A stretch of DNA of 64,000 nt from Gulosibacter sp. 10 (lineage in GTDB: Bacteria > Actinomycetota > Actinomycetes > Actinomycetales > Microbacteriaceae): the NCBI RefSeq assembly GCF_900163695.1, contig NZ_FUIC01000022.1:27971-91970 (forward strand), read 5' to 3'. Numbering within the stretch: position 1 is the stretch's first letter; each line of letters begins with the position of its first letter. Shown here one piece after another: positions 47,776 through 57,038 of the stretch. The position numbers and the translations under genes were made by a program. The notes under the pieces are model-generated. The model did no database searches, had not been told where the DNA came from, and worked only from the letters and a program-made list of their open reading frames with translations.

Positions 47776-48962
47776 GCGCCGAACCTCGGCATGGTCGCGG
47801 GGCTTGCCGGATCGCTGTCGAGATAGGGCAGCGGCCCCGCGGTGTTGTCCCCGGTGTTGGGCCGGGGACGGGCCTGCCGCGGTTCGCCGTCGCCGTATCG
47901 CGCCGCCACCAGCGAGGCGTGCGTCGGAGCGTCGGGAACGCCCGGCGCGCGCCGCGCCTCCAGCTCGCGTCGCAGCACCGGCACCACCTCGGTGGCCAGC
48001 AGCTCGATCTGCTCGAGGGCGACATCGACCGGGATGGAGCCCGTGTCCATCGCCCAGAGCTGCCGCTGATAGTCGCCGAAGCCCTCCTGAAAGGTCAGGG
48101 TCTTGTCGATGATCTCCTGCGGGCTGCCGACCGAGAGCGGTGTGCTCTCGGCGAAGTCCTCGAGTTTCGTGCCGCGGAACATCGGGTAGTGCTCGAAGTA
48201 GGGCCGGAACCGGTCGTAGGCGTCCTGCGATCTGCGGGCGATGAACGCCTGCCCGCCGAGCCCCACGATCGCGTCCTGCGCGCGCCCGTGCCCGTAGTGC
48301 TCGAAGCGCTGCCGGTAGAAGTCCACCAGGGGCTTGAAGTGGAAGTTGGGGGCGAGGATGTGGTTGGCGAAGTAGCCGTTGCCGTAGAAGGCGGCCTGCT
48401 CCGCGATCTCCGGCGTGCGGATCGCCCCGTGCCACACGAACGGCGGCACCCCGTCGAGCGGACGAGGGGTCGCGGTGAAGCCCTGCAGCGGAGTGCGGTG
48501 CCTCCCCTCCCAGTCCACGACGTCCTCGCGCCAGAGCCGGTGCAGCAGGTTGTAGTGCTCGAGCGCGAGCTCCACGCCGTCGCGGATGTTCTTGCCGAAC
48601 CACGGATACACCGGTGCGGTGTTCCCGCGCCCGAGCATGAGGTCGAGTCTGCCCTGTGCGAGATGCTGCACGAACGCGTAGTCCTCGGCGATCCGCACGG
48701 GATCGTTCGTCGTGATGAGGGCGATCGAGGTCGACAGCACGATCCGCTTCGTCTCGGCGGCCAGGTACGCGAGCATGGCCGGCGGGCTCGAGGCGACGAA
48801 CGGCGGGTTGTGGTGCTCGCCGAAGGCGAATACGTCCAGGCCGAGCTCGTCGGCGGCCTTCGCCACCGAGACGGTGTCGGCGATGCGCTGCGCCTCGGAG
48901 CGCGTCTGTCCCGTGTGCGGGTCGGGGGCGATGTCGCCGACCCCGAAGATGCCGAATTGCAT
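47772..48962 (-). CDS. Luciferase-like flavin-dependent monooxygenase (CE1758 type)
   Basis: 396 residues, a TIM-barrel LLM-class enzyme: MQFGIFGVGDIAPDPHTG at the start, DVFAFGEHHNPPF (GEHH motif), VLSTSIALITTNDPVRIAEDYAFVQHLAQGRLDLMLGRGN and later PPFVWHGAIRTPEIAEQA. It uses reduced FMN and oxygen to oxidise an unknown substrate. First gene of LLM - FMN reductase - FMN reductase - FAD oxidoreductase. A MarR gene lies 97 bases upstream on the same strand. Confidence 0.92.
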   Translation of the reverse strand: MQFGIFGVGDIAPDPHTGQTRSEAQRIADTVSVAKAADELGLDVFAFGEHHNPPFVASSPPAMLAYLAAETKRIVLSTSIALITTNDPVRIAEDYAFVQHLAQGRLDLMLGRGNTAPVYPWFGKNIRDGVELALEHYNLLHRLWREDVVDWEGRHRTPLQGFTATPRPLDGVPPFVWHGAIRTPEIAEQAAFYGNGYFANHILAPNFHFKPLVDFYRQRFEHYGHGRAQDAIVGLGGQAFIARRSQDAYDRFRPYFEHYPMFRGTKLEDFAESTPLSVGSPQEIIDKTLTFQEGFGDYQRQLWAMDTGSIPVDVALEQIELLATEVVPVLRRELEARRAPGVPDAPTHASLVAARYGDGEPRQARPRPNTGDNTAGPLPYLDSDPASPATMPRFGA

Positions 48963-49059
48963 GAGGGTTCCTTATCGCGAGTATGGAGTGCGAAGCAGAA
49001 CCGTGCGGGTGCCTTGATGCCGTGGCGCGCGGAATCGCTGCGGAGAGTGGGAGGGGCGG

Positions 49060-49551
49060 TCAATCCCCCGGGGCGGGGGGCTGCTGGAGGTGGGTGCGGA
49101 GCGCGGCCGTCGCCTCGCCGACCGCGGTCAGCTGCTCGGGCTCGAGCGCGTCGAGGAACAGCTCGCGCACGTCCCGCAGGTGCGGGACCGAGCCGCGGCG
49201 GAAGCGCTGAGCGCCCTCGCGGGTGAGGAGGACGAGCGAGCCGCGACTGTCGTCGGCGCACCGCTCCCGGCGGATGAGCCCGCGCTTCTCCATCCGCCCC
49301 AGGTGGTGGGAGAGCCTGCTGCGGTCCCAGCCGATGTGCTCCGCCAGGTCGGAGGACCGCATCGAGCGGCCCTCCGCCTCGCCGAGGGCGAGCAGCACCG
49401 AGTAGTCGGCGGAGGAGATGCCCGACTCGGCCTGCATCCGCGCGCCCAGCCGCCGCCGGAGCAGCTCCGAGGTCTCGACGAAGTCGCGCCAGATGCGCAG
49501 CTCGTGCGCCGACGGCATCCGCCGCTGCCGGTTCGCGGATTCACCCGACAT
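49060..49551 (-). CDS. MarR-family transcriptional regulator
   Basis: 163 residues from ATG at 49551, with a strong GGAGGTGATT ribosome-binding site. The winged helix reads RSSDLAEHIGWDRSRLSHHLGRMEKRGLIRRERCADDSRGSLVLLT, a typical MarR DNA-binding domain, and the ends are helical dimerisation segments. Two near-identical palindromes upstream (49567-49584 and 49587-49620) are its probable operators. It precedes the flavin operon on the same strand and likely controls it. Confidence 0.92.
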   Translation of the reverse strand: MSGESANRQRRMPSAHELRIWRDFVETSELLRRRLGARMQAESGISSADYSVLLALGEAEGRSMRSSDLAEHIGWDRSRLSHHLGRMEKRGLIRRERCADDSRGSLVLLTREGAQRFRRGSVPHLRDVRELFLDALEPEQLTAVGEATAALRTHLQQPPAPGD

Positions 49552-49566
49552 TCGAATCACCTCCGA

Positions 49567-49620
49567 TGATTGATGCGTCAATCATACTGCGAAGTGATTG
49601 ATGCGTCAATCACTTCGCAG
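49567..49620. promoter_or_regulatory. Double palindromic MarR operator
   Basis: TGATTGATGCGTCAATCA occurs twice (49567-49584 and 49595-49612), centres 28 bp apart. The second is embedded in a 15-bp perfect arm pair (49587-49601 and 49606-49620) beginning CTGCGAAGTGATTGA. The first begins 16 bases upstream of the MarR start codon, so it overlaps the promoter or leader. Confidence 0.85.
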
Positions 49621-49684
49621 CGCGAGTGCACGGAGGAGAGGGTCGCGAGGGCGCACGGGGTGCGGCCCCGGCATGCGCGGAAAC

Positions 49685-49725
49685 CGGCGATGCCCCCGGA
49701 ATCGCGGATTCCGGGGGCATCGCCG
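49685..49725 (-). terminator. Terminator after trxA
   Basis: A perfect 19-bp stem (left arm 49685-49703 beginning CGGCGATGCCCCCGG, right arm 49707-49725) with a GCG loop, 10 bases after the trxA stop. It ends the trxB-trxA transcript before the MarR promoter region. Confidence 0.9.
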
Positions 49726-49734
49726 TCGCGGCGG

Positions 49735-50058
49735 CTAGTCGAGGTAGCCCTCGAACTCCTTCTCGAGGGCGCCCTTGGGCTTGGCGCCCACCGACTCCTT
49801 CCGCACCTCGCCGTCGTGGAAGAGCTTGATCGCCGGGATGCCGGTGACCTGGTACCGCATCGCGATATCCATCTCCTCGTCGACGTTGACCTTGACGATC
49901 TTCACGTTCGGGTGCTCCGCGGCGATCTGGTCGAGCACGGGCGCGACCTGCTTGCACGGGCCGCACCAGGGCGCCCAGAAGTCGACGATGACGGAGCCGG
50001 GGGCCTGCAGGACCTCGGCGTCGAAGGTGTCGTTGGTGGCTTCGATGACATTGGACAT
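49735..50058 (-). CDS. trxA: Thioredoxin
   Basis: 107 residues with the active-site WCGPC in DFWAPWCGPCKQVAPVLDQIA and the cis-Pro loop in VTGIPAIKLFHDGE. A general dithiol reductant of the cytoplasm. It starts 41 bases after trxB, which regenerates it, and is followed by a strong terminator. Confidence 0.97.
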   Translation of the reverse strand: MSNVIEATNDTFDAEVLQAPGSVIVDFWAPWCGPCKQVAPVLDQIAAEHPNVKIVKVNVDEEMDIAMRYQVTGIPAIKLFHDGEVRKESVGAKPKGALEKEFEGYLD

Positions 50059-50099
50059 GGGTTCGGTCGCTTCCTTCGTCGATGCTGGATGGGTTCGCG

Positions 50100-51179
50100 C
50101 TACTTGTCGGTGCCGAAGAGCGAGGCGCCGGCGATCGGGTTGATCGAGATGGCGGGCGCCGCCTGCTGCTCCGGGGCCTGCTGCTCCTCGCCGGCCTGCG
50201 ATTCCGCCTCGGCGTCCTCGGTGCCCGTGGGCGCGTCCACGCGCGCGAGCAGCCCGGGGTCGAGCTCGGAGAGGTACTGCTCGGCGTCGAGGGCCGCGAC
50301 GGTGCCGGAGCCGGCGGCCGTGATCGCCTGGCGGTAGTGGTCGTCGAGCACGTCGCCCGCGGCGAAGACGCCGGGCAGGGAGGTGCGGGAGCTGCGCCCC
50401 TCGACGGCCACGACGCCGGACTCGGCGAGCTCGATCTGGTCGGCGAACAGGGCGGTCCGCGGGTCGTGGCCGATGGCGATGAAGGCGCCGGTGAACTCCT
50501 GCGCGAACTCCTCGCCGGTCTCGGTGCTCTGCAGGCGGATGCGCTCGAGCCCCTTCTCGCCCTCGAATTCGAGCACCCTGGCGTCGGTGAGCCACTCGAT
50601 CTTCTCGTTCGCACGCGCGCGGTCGAGCATGATCTGCGAGGCGCGGAACTGCTGCGAGCGATGGATGACCGTCACGCGGTCGGCGAAGCGGGTGAGGAAC
50701 AGCGCCTCCTCCATGGCCGAGTCGCCGCCGCCGATCACGGCGATGCGCTGCTCGCGGAAGAACGCGCCGTCGCAGGTCGCGCACCACGAGACGCCGTGGC
50801 CCGAGAGGCGGTCCTCGCCCTCGACGCCGAGACGGCGGTAGGCGGAACCGGTCGCGAGGATCACGGCCAGGGCCTCGTACTCGCCCGAGTAGGCGGTGCG
50901 GATGCGCTTGACGTCGCCCTCGAGCTCGAGCGCCTCGACGTCGTCGTAGACGAGCTCGGTGCCGAAGCGCTCGGCCTGCTGCTGGAACCGCTCCATCAGA
51001 TCGGGGCCGAGGATGCCCTCGGGGAAGCCCGGGAAGTTCTCGACGTCGGTCGTGTTCATGAGCTCGCCGCCGACCTCGACGGCGGAGGTGAACAGCACCG
51101 GCTTGAGCCCGGCGCGGGCGACGTAGATGGCAGCGGTGTACCCGGCGGGACCGGATCCGATGATGGCGACATTTCGCAT
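50100..51179 (-). CDS. trxB: Thioredoxin reductase
   Basis: 359 residues. FAD-binding IIGSGPAGYTAAIYVARAG, redox-active CATC (in VSWCATCDGAFF), NADPH-binding VIGGGDSAMEEALFL and FAAGDVLDDHYRQA are complete. The catalytic protein ends at about residue 310; the last 45 residues are a Glu/Ala/Gln-rich tail (for example ESQAGEEQQAPEQQAAP) of unknown role. Upstream of trxA in one operon. Confidence 0.96.
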   Translation of the reverse strand: MRNVAIIGSGPAGYTAAIYVARAGLKPVLFTSAVEVGGELMNTTDVENFPGFPEGILGPDLMERFQQQAERFGTELVYDDVEALELEGDVKRIRTAYSGEYEALAVILATGSAYRRLGVEGEDRLSGHGVSWCATCDGAFFREQRIAVIGGGDSAMEEALFLTRFADRVTVIHRSQQFRASQIMLDRARANEKIEWLTDARVLEFEGEKGLERIRLQSTETGEEFAQEFTGAFIAIGHDPRTALFADQIELAESGVVAVEGRSSRTSLPGVFAAGDVLDDHYRQAITAAGSGTVAALDAEQYLSELDPGLLARVDAPTGTEDAEAESQAGEEQQAPEQQAAPAISINPIAGASLFGTDK

Positions 51180-51286
51180 GGTGGGCGACTCCTGGGAGCG
51201 GGTTATCGGCTGCGCGCCGAGCGGTCTGCGCGGCGCACGCTATCCATCATGACAACCCCGCCCTGGATGTTGGTATTCCGCGCGGC

Positions 51287-53188
51287 TCAGATCAGCGGCT
51301 CGTCGTCCTTCGCATGCCGCTTCTCGTACTCCTCGCGCTGCTTCTGCCGCTCGTAGCGGCGCATCTCGCTGCGGGTGGGCAGCTCGGTGGTGAAGTGGGT
51401 GGCGCTCACGGCCATCTCGCTCTCGGGGCTCGACTGCGAGGTCGAGCCGATGCCCATCGCATAGCCCGGCATCGGCTCGTGCTGCATGAGCGTCTCGTAC
51501 TGCTCCGCGAACTGCTCGGCGCCCACCGCCTGCGCCGAGTGGCGGTGCAGCTCCACCGAGTGGCGGCCGCGGCGGCCGTCGAGGCGGCGGAGGATCGGCC
51601 CGGCGAAGGCCTCGAGCTCGGGGCTGCGCGAGAACAGGGCGAGGCCGAAGAACACGAGGACCATCGCGAAGCCCGAGGCGATGCACGTGATGAGCGCCGC
51701 GCTGATGCCGCCGCGCGCCCAGCCGCCGTACGTGTAGCCGCCGAGGAGCCACATGATGCCGGCGCCGACGATCACCGTGGGCACGGCGAACGCGGCGAAC
51801 CGGATGACCGCCCTGAGCAGTTCGGGGCCGTCGATCGTGCCGAGGCGCTTGCGCAGCACGCGGATCATGACGAGGAAGCGCAGGACCGTGGTCGCGGACT
51901 GCACGAGCGCGAGCGACATGACGAGGTACTCGATGTCCACCGTCATGGAGACGACCAGGATGCCGATCAGCTGCAGCGGCGCCGTGAGGGCGTAGAGCAG
52001 GAAGACGCTGCGGGTGTCCTCGAAGGCGTAGAACACGCGCTGCACGTAGTACAGCAGCGAGTACGGCAACAGGCTGATGAGCAGCGAGGAGAGCACGACC
52101 GCGAGGGCCACCATGCCCTCGTCCGTACCGTCGAAGATCCGCGCGAACGCGGGCGAGATGATCATGAGCGCGATGGCCGAGAAGATCATGAACATCGCGA
52201 TGGATCTCGCGCCGCGGGAGAAATCCTCGACCACCGATCTCGTGTCCCGATTGGCGGCCTTCTCGCTCATCGAGGTGAACATCGTGGTGGTGAGCGAGAC
52301 CGTCACGATCGAGTGCGGCAGCATGAAGATCATCATGGCGTTCTGCAGCGCCGCCAGGGAGGCGGCGGCGCCGAAGGCCACGTTCGCGGCCACCGTCTCG
52401 AGCCAGCCGGTGATCTGCACGACCACGAGCAGGCCGAAGGACCAGCCCGCGAGCTTGCCGATGCGGCTGAGGCCCGTGCCGCGGAAGTGGAAGTCGGGCC
52501 GGTAGCGCAGCCCCGCCCTGCGCAGGAAGAAGAAGAGGATGCCCGCCTGCGCCACCACGCCGAGCGTGGTGCCGCCGCCGATGGTGGCGACCATCACGGG
52601 CGTCCACTCGGCGATGGCGCGGCTGCCGCCCGGGTCGGCGCCGAACAGGAGCGAGAACACGACGAGCATGCCGATCGCGATCACGTTGTTGAGCGCCGGG
52701 GCCCACGCGAACGGCGCGAACACGCTGCGCGCGTTGAGCACCTCCGAGACGACCGCGTAGAGGCCGTAGAAGAAGATCTGCGGCAGGCACCAGTAGGCGA
52801 TCGCGATGACGAGGCCGAGCTGCTCCTGCGAGAGCGTCAGGCCGTAGATCCAGGCGAGGATCGGCGCGCCGATCGTGACGACCACGGTGAGGCCGCCGAG
52901 CACGACGATGGCGAGGGTGATGAGCCGGTTGACGTACTCGCGGCCCCCGTCCTCGCGCTTGGTCGCGCGCACGATCTGCGGCACGAGCACGGCGTTGAGC
53001 AGGCCGCCCGCGATGAGCGAGTAGATGCTCGTGGGCAGCGAGTTCGCGTTGGCGAAGGCGTCGGCCGAGGCGGAGCCCACCAGACCGATGGTCTGCGCGA
53101 GCACGATCGCCTTGACGAATCCCAGCACTCGCGACACGAGCGTGCCGGAGGCGAGGACCAGGCTGGTTCGACCGAAGGATTTAGCCAT
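51287..53188 (-). CDS. murJ: Lipid II flippase MurJ (MviN)
   Basis: 633 residues. About 14 membrane helices; the start FGRTSLVLASGTLVSRVLGFVKAIVLA and NANSLPTSIYSLIAGGLLNAVLVP are MurJ signatures. It flips the peptidoglycan precursor lipid II across the membrane. A soluble C-terminal tail of about 100 residues (RRLDGRRGRHSVELHRHSAQ to EKRHAKDDEPLI) follows the last helix. The start overlaps the end of the DUF6049 gene by 8 bases. Confidence 0.94.
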   Translation of the reverse strand: MAKSFGRTSLVLASGTLVSRVLGFVKAIVLAQTIGLVGSASADAFANANSLPTSIYSLIAGGLLNAVLVPQIVRATKREDGGREYVNRLITLAIVVLGGLTVVVTIGAPILAWIYGLTLSQEQLGLVIAIAYWCLPQIFFYGLYAVVSEVLNARSVFAPFAWAPALNNVIAIGMLVVFSLLFGADPGGSRAIAEWTPVMVATIGGGTTLGVVAQAGILFFFLRRAGLRYRPDFHFRGTGLSRIGKLAGWSFGLLVVVQITGWLETVAANVAFGAAASLAALQNAMMIFMLPHSIVTVSLTTTMFTSMSEKAANRDTRSVVEDFSRGARSIAMFMIFSAIALMIISPAFARIFDGTDEGMVALAVVLSSLLISLLPYSLLYYVQRVFYAFEDTRSVFLLYALTAPLQLIGILVVSMTVDIEYLVMSLALVQSATTVLRFLVMIRVLRKRLGTIDGPELLRAVIRFAAFAVPTVIVGAGIMWLLGGYTYGGWARGGISAALITCIASGFAMVLVFFGLALFSRSPELEAFAGPILRRLDGRRGRHSVELHRHSAQAVGAEQFAEQYETLMQHEPMPGYAMGIGSTSQSSPESEMAVSATHFTTELPTRSEMRRYERQKQREEYEKRHAKDDEPLI

Positions 53189-55520
53189 CGGAAGATTGTC
53201 CCACTTCCTCCGAGCGCTCGCGCCTGCGGCGGCGGAGCGTCCGCCAGACGCCGAGCACGAAGAGCACGACGCCCGAGCCGATGAGCAGGACGACGGCGAC
53301 GCTCTCCAGCGTCGAGTTGACGTTGACGACGAGGTCGGCCTCCGAGTTCAGCGGCGTGCCGTCCACGGTCCACAGGGTGGCCTCCACGCCGCTCACGCCG
53401 TTGGCGATGGCCTCCACCGGCAGGGTCGCGCGCGTCACCCCTCCCGGGGGCACGACCACGGTGGCCGAGTCGGTCACGCTGAGGTGGCCGGTGGTCGGGC
53501 GCAGCTCGACCACCACCGTGACCTCGCGATCGGTCGCGTTCTCGACGAACAGCGGCAGCGAGCTCTCGTGCCCGATGAGCTGGATCTCGCTGCCCTCGAC
53601 CACCGAGATCCGATCGGCGGCGTCGGTGGCGAGCCGCACGAACGAGCCCGAGACCGTATCCCAGCGGTCCGACTGGATGAGCCCGCCGTTCAAGGCGAAG
53701 AGCAGCTCGGCGCGCAGCTCGCCGGTCACCTCCCCGGGGTCCTCGTAGAGCGAGCTGAGGGCGATGCCGCGCGTCTCCGCCTCCCGCAGCGCGTTGAACT
53801 TGCCGATCGCCGCCTCCGAATGGGGCATCGGCAGCAGCTCGGTCTCGGTGAGCGCGGCCGGGTCGGACGCGGCGGCGGGCGCGGGCGCGAGGCTGGTCCA
53901 GCCGTGCGAGTCGAGCTGGTCGAGCAGCTCCCCGAGCCTGGACGGATCCTCGAGCGCGCTGCGAGGCAGCGTCGTGACGATCTCGCGGGCCTCGTTGGGC
54001 AGCTCGCGGGAGACGACGGAGAGGAGCGTCGCGACCTCCGCGGCGCCGTCCTGGAACTCCATCGGGCTCTCGGCGGTGACGGCGTCGGCGACGGCCTGGT
54101 CGATCTGCGTGTCGGTGACGAGCACCTCGGTGTCGCCGATGCGGTGCTGCGAGCTCGGGGTCGCGTAGCGGTCGGGCGAGAGCGTTACCTGGGCGCCGTC
54201 GAGGATGACTGTGCCGCCGCGCCACTCCGCGAGGGCGCCGAGGTCGCTCACGGTGCCGGCCGCGGGCCACTGGAGGTCGTCGCGCGTGTAGTCGAAGGCG
54301 AGCAGCTCCTCGAGCCCGGGCGGCGGCACGGACTCCGTCTCGGGCTCCTCCTCGCCATCGGCCTCCGCCTCCTCGGGCGCCGTGCCCGCCGGATCGGTGG
54401 CGTCCGGCTCGGCGCCCGCCGCGTCGGCGGCGCCGGTGGTCTGCGGCGGGGTCGGGCCGGCCTCTCCGGTGCCGGTTGGCGCGCCGGTCTCCTGCGCATC
54501 CGCCTCGGCGTCCTGCCCGGCCCCCTCGCCGTCGGCATCCGGATTGACCTCGACGAGGAACTCGTGCTGGGAGGTCTCGTAGGAGAAGTCGGTCGGCTCG
54601 AGCGGCTCCTCGAGCCCGGCCTGCTGCTGCAGGGTGAGGCTCGCATCGGCGAACTCGAGGGGGAAGCTGTCGTTCTCGAGCGCCTCGAGGCGCTCGATCC
54701 ACTCGAGCGCGGTCTCGGGCGCGTCGTCGCCGAGGGCGCGGATGGAGACGAGCAGGCGCGGATCGATCGCGAGCGTTGCCGAGGATCCCTCGACGGCGTC
54801 GAGCAGCTCGGTGAGCCGGCCCTCCTCGGCGGTGAGCTCCTCGAGCTCCTCGATGCTCAGCAGCGCCCGGTCGGTCACCGGCGCCACGATCGGCACGATC
54901 GGGCTCACGGTGACGGGCTGCGCCGAGGACTCCGCGTCCCAGACGAGCGTCGAGCGGCCCTCGGCGACGAGATCCTCGCCCTCCACCCACTGGACGCTGA
55001 TGCCGCGGGCGCCGAAAGGGCCGCCCTCGAGCAGCTCGGTGGCGGACTCGGGCAGCGTCACCGGCAGCGTGATGGTGGAGCCGGCCTCGAGCTCCGAGAC
55101 CGGGGCGCGGTACACCTCGGTGCCGAGCTGCCAGTCCTCCTCCGGATCCCACCACGAGTCGAGGTCGTAGCGCGTGTCGATCGTCGCCGGCGCGATGCGG
55201 ATGACGATCTCGCCCGCGCTCGCGGCCTCGTCCACCCGGTTCGCGAGCGCGACCGTGCCGCTGAGCTGATCGCCCTCGCCGACCACGCCGCCGTTCTGCA
55301 GCGAGAGCTCGGCGGTGCGCTGCCCCTCGACGCCGATGCGGGGGGCGGCCGACTGCTGCGGGGCGGGCCGCGCGGAGCCGCCGGCATCCGCCGCGTCCGG
55401 CGTCGCGACGCCCTGCGCGGGGGCGGACCCGGCCGCGCAGAACCCGAGCACCACCGCTGCGGCCGCGAGGAATCGCCGCCAGGGCAGCCGTGGTGCTCGC
55501 GGATGCGATGCATCAGACAT
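53181..55520 (-). CDS. DUF6049 family secreted, membrane-anchored protein
   Basis: 779 residues. An N-terminal signal sequence (PWRRFLAAAAVVLGFCAAGS) is followed by a large extracellular region rich in Asp/Glu/Ala/Thr, including a Pro/Ala/Glu-rich stretch (about 310-370), and ends with one membrane helix (VAVVLLIGSGVVLFVLGVW) and a basic anchor RTLRRRRRERSEE. It regularly precedes murJ in this family. I know of no assigned activity; a role in cell-wall assembly with MurJ is inferred from the conserved pairing. It overlaps murJ by 8 bases and diverges from the CCA gene. Confidence 0.8.
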   Translation of the reverse strand: MSDASHPRAPRLPWRRFLAAAAVVLGFCAAGSAPAQGVATPDAADAGGSARPAPQQSAAPRIGVEGQRTAELSLQNGGVVGEGDQLSGTVALANRVDEAASAGEIVIRIAPATIDTRYDLDSWWDPEEDWQLGTEVYRAPVSELEAGSTITLPVTLPESATELLEGGPFGARGISVQWVEGEDLVAEGRSTLVWDAESSAQPVTVSPIVPIVAPVTDRALLSIEELEELTAEEGRLTELLDAVEGSSATLAIDPRLLVSIRALGDDAPETALEWIERLEALENDSFPLEFADASLTLQQQAGLEEPLEPTDFSYETSQHEFLVEVNPDADGEGAGQDAEADAQETGAPTGTGEAGPTPPQTTGAADAAGAEPDATDPAGTAPEEAEADGEEEPETESVPPPGLEELLAFDYTRDDLQWPAAGTVSDLGALAEWRGGTVILDGAQVTLSPDRYATPSSQHRIGDTEVLVTDTQIDQAVADAVTAESPMEFQDGAAEVATLLSVVSRELPNEAREIVTTLPRSALEDPSRLGELLDQLDSHGWTSLAPAPAAASDPAALTETELLPMPHSEAAIGKFNALREAETRGIALSSLYEDPGEVTGELRAELLFALNGGLIQSDRWDTVSGSFVRLATDAADRISVVEGSEIQLIGHESSLPLFVENATDREVTVVVELRPTTGHLSVTDSATVVVPPGGVTRATLPVEAIANGVSGVEATLWTVDGTPLNSEADLVVNVNSTLESVAVVLLIGSGVVLFVLGVWRTLRRRRRERSEEVGQSSDG

Positions 55521-55604
55521 GGGGCAAGTCTACGAGCGCAACGTTGCGTGACGCTTCCGCCGCTCGACGGACACCCGCTCCGAGCCGGCTCGTAGACTGT
55601 TCCG

Positions 55605-57038
55605 GTGGATCACGTGCAGACGGCAATGGCCAGACTGACCGAACTCTCGCGCTCGGGACCGGTCGCGGCGCTCGCGGCCGCCTTCGAGGACGCCGGACAC
55701 GAACTCGCGCTCGTGGGCGGGCCCGTCCGGGACGCCTTCCTCGGACGGCCCGTGCACGATCTCGACTTCGCCACGGACGCGCGGCCCGATCGCATCCTCG
55801 AGATCGTCGCGCCCATCGCCCAGGCCCACTGGGACATCGGCCGCGAGTTCGGCACGATCGGCGCGCGCATCCGGGGCGAGCAGGTGGAGATCACCACCTA
55901 CCGCGCCGACACCTACGACGGCCTGTCGCGCAAGCCCGTCGTGGCCTTCGGCGACTCGATCGAGGGCGACCTGCATCGCCGCGACTTCACCGTCAACGCG
56001 CTCGCGCTCGCCCTGCCGCGGCTCGAGCTGGTCGACCCGACCGGCGGCTTCCAGGACCTGCTGGCGGGGGTGCTGCGCACGCCCGTCGAGCCCGAGGTCT
56101 CCTTCGGCGACGACCCGCTGCGGATGCTGCGGGCCGTGCGCTTCGCCGCGCAGCTCGGCTTCTACCTCGACCTGCCCGCGCACGACGCGGTGCGCGAGAT
56201 GGCCCCGCGCATCCTCGACATCTCGGCCGAGCGGGTGCGGGACGAGTTCCTCAAGCTCATGGCCGCGGACTCCCCGCGCGCCGGCATCGAGCTCTTCGTC
56301 GAGACAGGCCTCGCCGAGCTCGTGCTGCCCGAGCTGCCCGCGCTGCAGCTCGAGCGGGACTCCGCGCATCAGCACAAGGACGTGTACGAGCACTCGATCA
56401 AGGTGCTCGAGAACGCGATCGCGCTCGAGCAGGAGCACCGCCCCGAGCACTCGCCGGACGTCGTGCTGCGCATCGCGGCGCTGCTGCACGACATCGGCAA
56501 GCCCAAGACCCGCGAGTTCGGGCCGAAGGGCCAGGTGACCTTCCACGGCCACGACTGGGTGGGGGCCAAGCTCGCGCGCAAGCGGCTCACGGCGCTGCGC
56601 TTCGACAAGGACTCGATCAAGCAGATCTCGCGCCTCGTCGAGCTGCACATGCGGCTCTACAACTACGGCGCGGCGGGCTGGACGGACTCGGCGGTGCGGC
56701 GATTCGCGCGCGACGCCGGCGACCGGCTCGACCAGCTGCTGCTGCTCATCCGCGCCGACATCACGACGCGCAACCGGCGCAAGTCCGACCGCCTGCAGTT
56801 CGCGATCAACGACCTCGAGGAGCGGCTCGCCGACCTCCGCGAGCGCGAGGAGATGGCGGCCATCCGCCCGGACCTGAGCGGGGACGACATCATGCGCATC
56901 CTCGACCTCGAGCCCGGTCGCGTGGTCGGCGAGGCCCGGAGCTTCCTCCTCGAGCTGCGGCTCGAGGAGGGGCCGCTCGGACCCGAGGAGGCCGAGCGGC
57001 GCCTGCTCGACTGGTGGCGGGAGCGCGCCGGTGACTGA
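55605..57038 (+). CDS. cca: CCA tRNA nucleotidyltransferase
   Basis: 477 residues, start GTG. The nucleotidyltransferase head shows LVGGPVRDAFLGRPVHDLDFATDA (G-G-x-V-R-D and the metal-binding D-x-D), RRDFTVNALAL and FGDDPLRMLRAVRFAAQLGF. An HD domain in the C-terminal half contains LLHDIGKPKTR. It adds CCA to tRNA 3' ends, needed here since the tRNA genes lack it. It overlaps the first ABC permease gene by 8 bases, so the transporter is read-through coupled to it. Confidence 0.95.
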   Translation: MDHVQTAMARLTELSRSGPVAALAAAFEDAGHELALVGGPVRDAFLGRPVHDLDFATDARPDRILEIVAPIAQAHWDIGREFGTIGARIRGEQVEITTYRADTYDGLSRKPVVAFGDSIEGDLHRRDFTVNALALALPRLELVDPTGGFQDLLAGVLRTPVEPEVSFGDDPLRMLRAVRFAAQLGFYLDLPAHDAVREMAPRILDISAERVRDEFLKLMAADSPRAGIELFVETGLAELVLPELPALQLERDSAHQHKDVYEHSIKVLENAIALEQEHRPEHSPDVVLRIAALLHDIGKPKTREFGPKGQVTFHGHDWVGAKLARKRLTALRFDKDSIKQISRLVELHMRLYNYGAAGWTDSAVRRFARDAGDRLDQLLLLIRADITTRNRRKSDRLQFAINDLEERLADLREREEMAAIRPDLSGDDIMRILDLEPGRVVGEARSFLLELRLEEGPLGPEEAERRLLDWWRERAGD

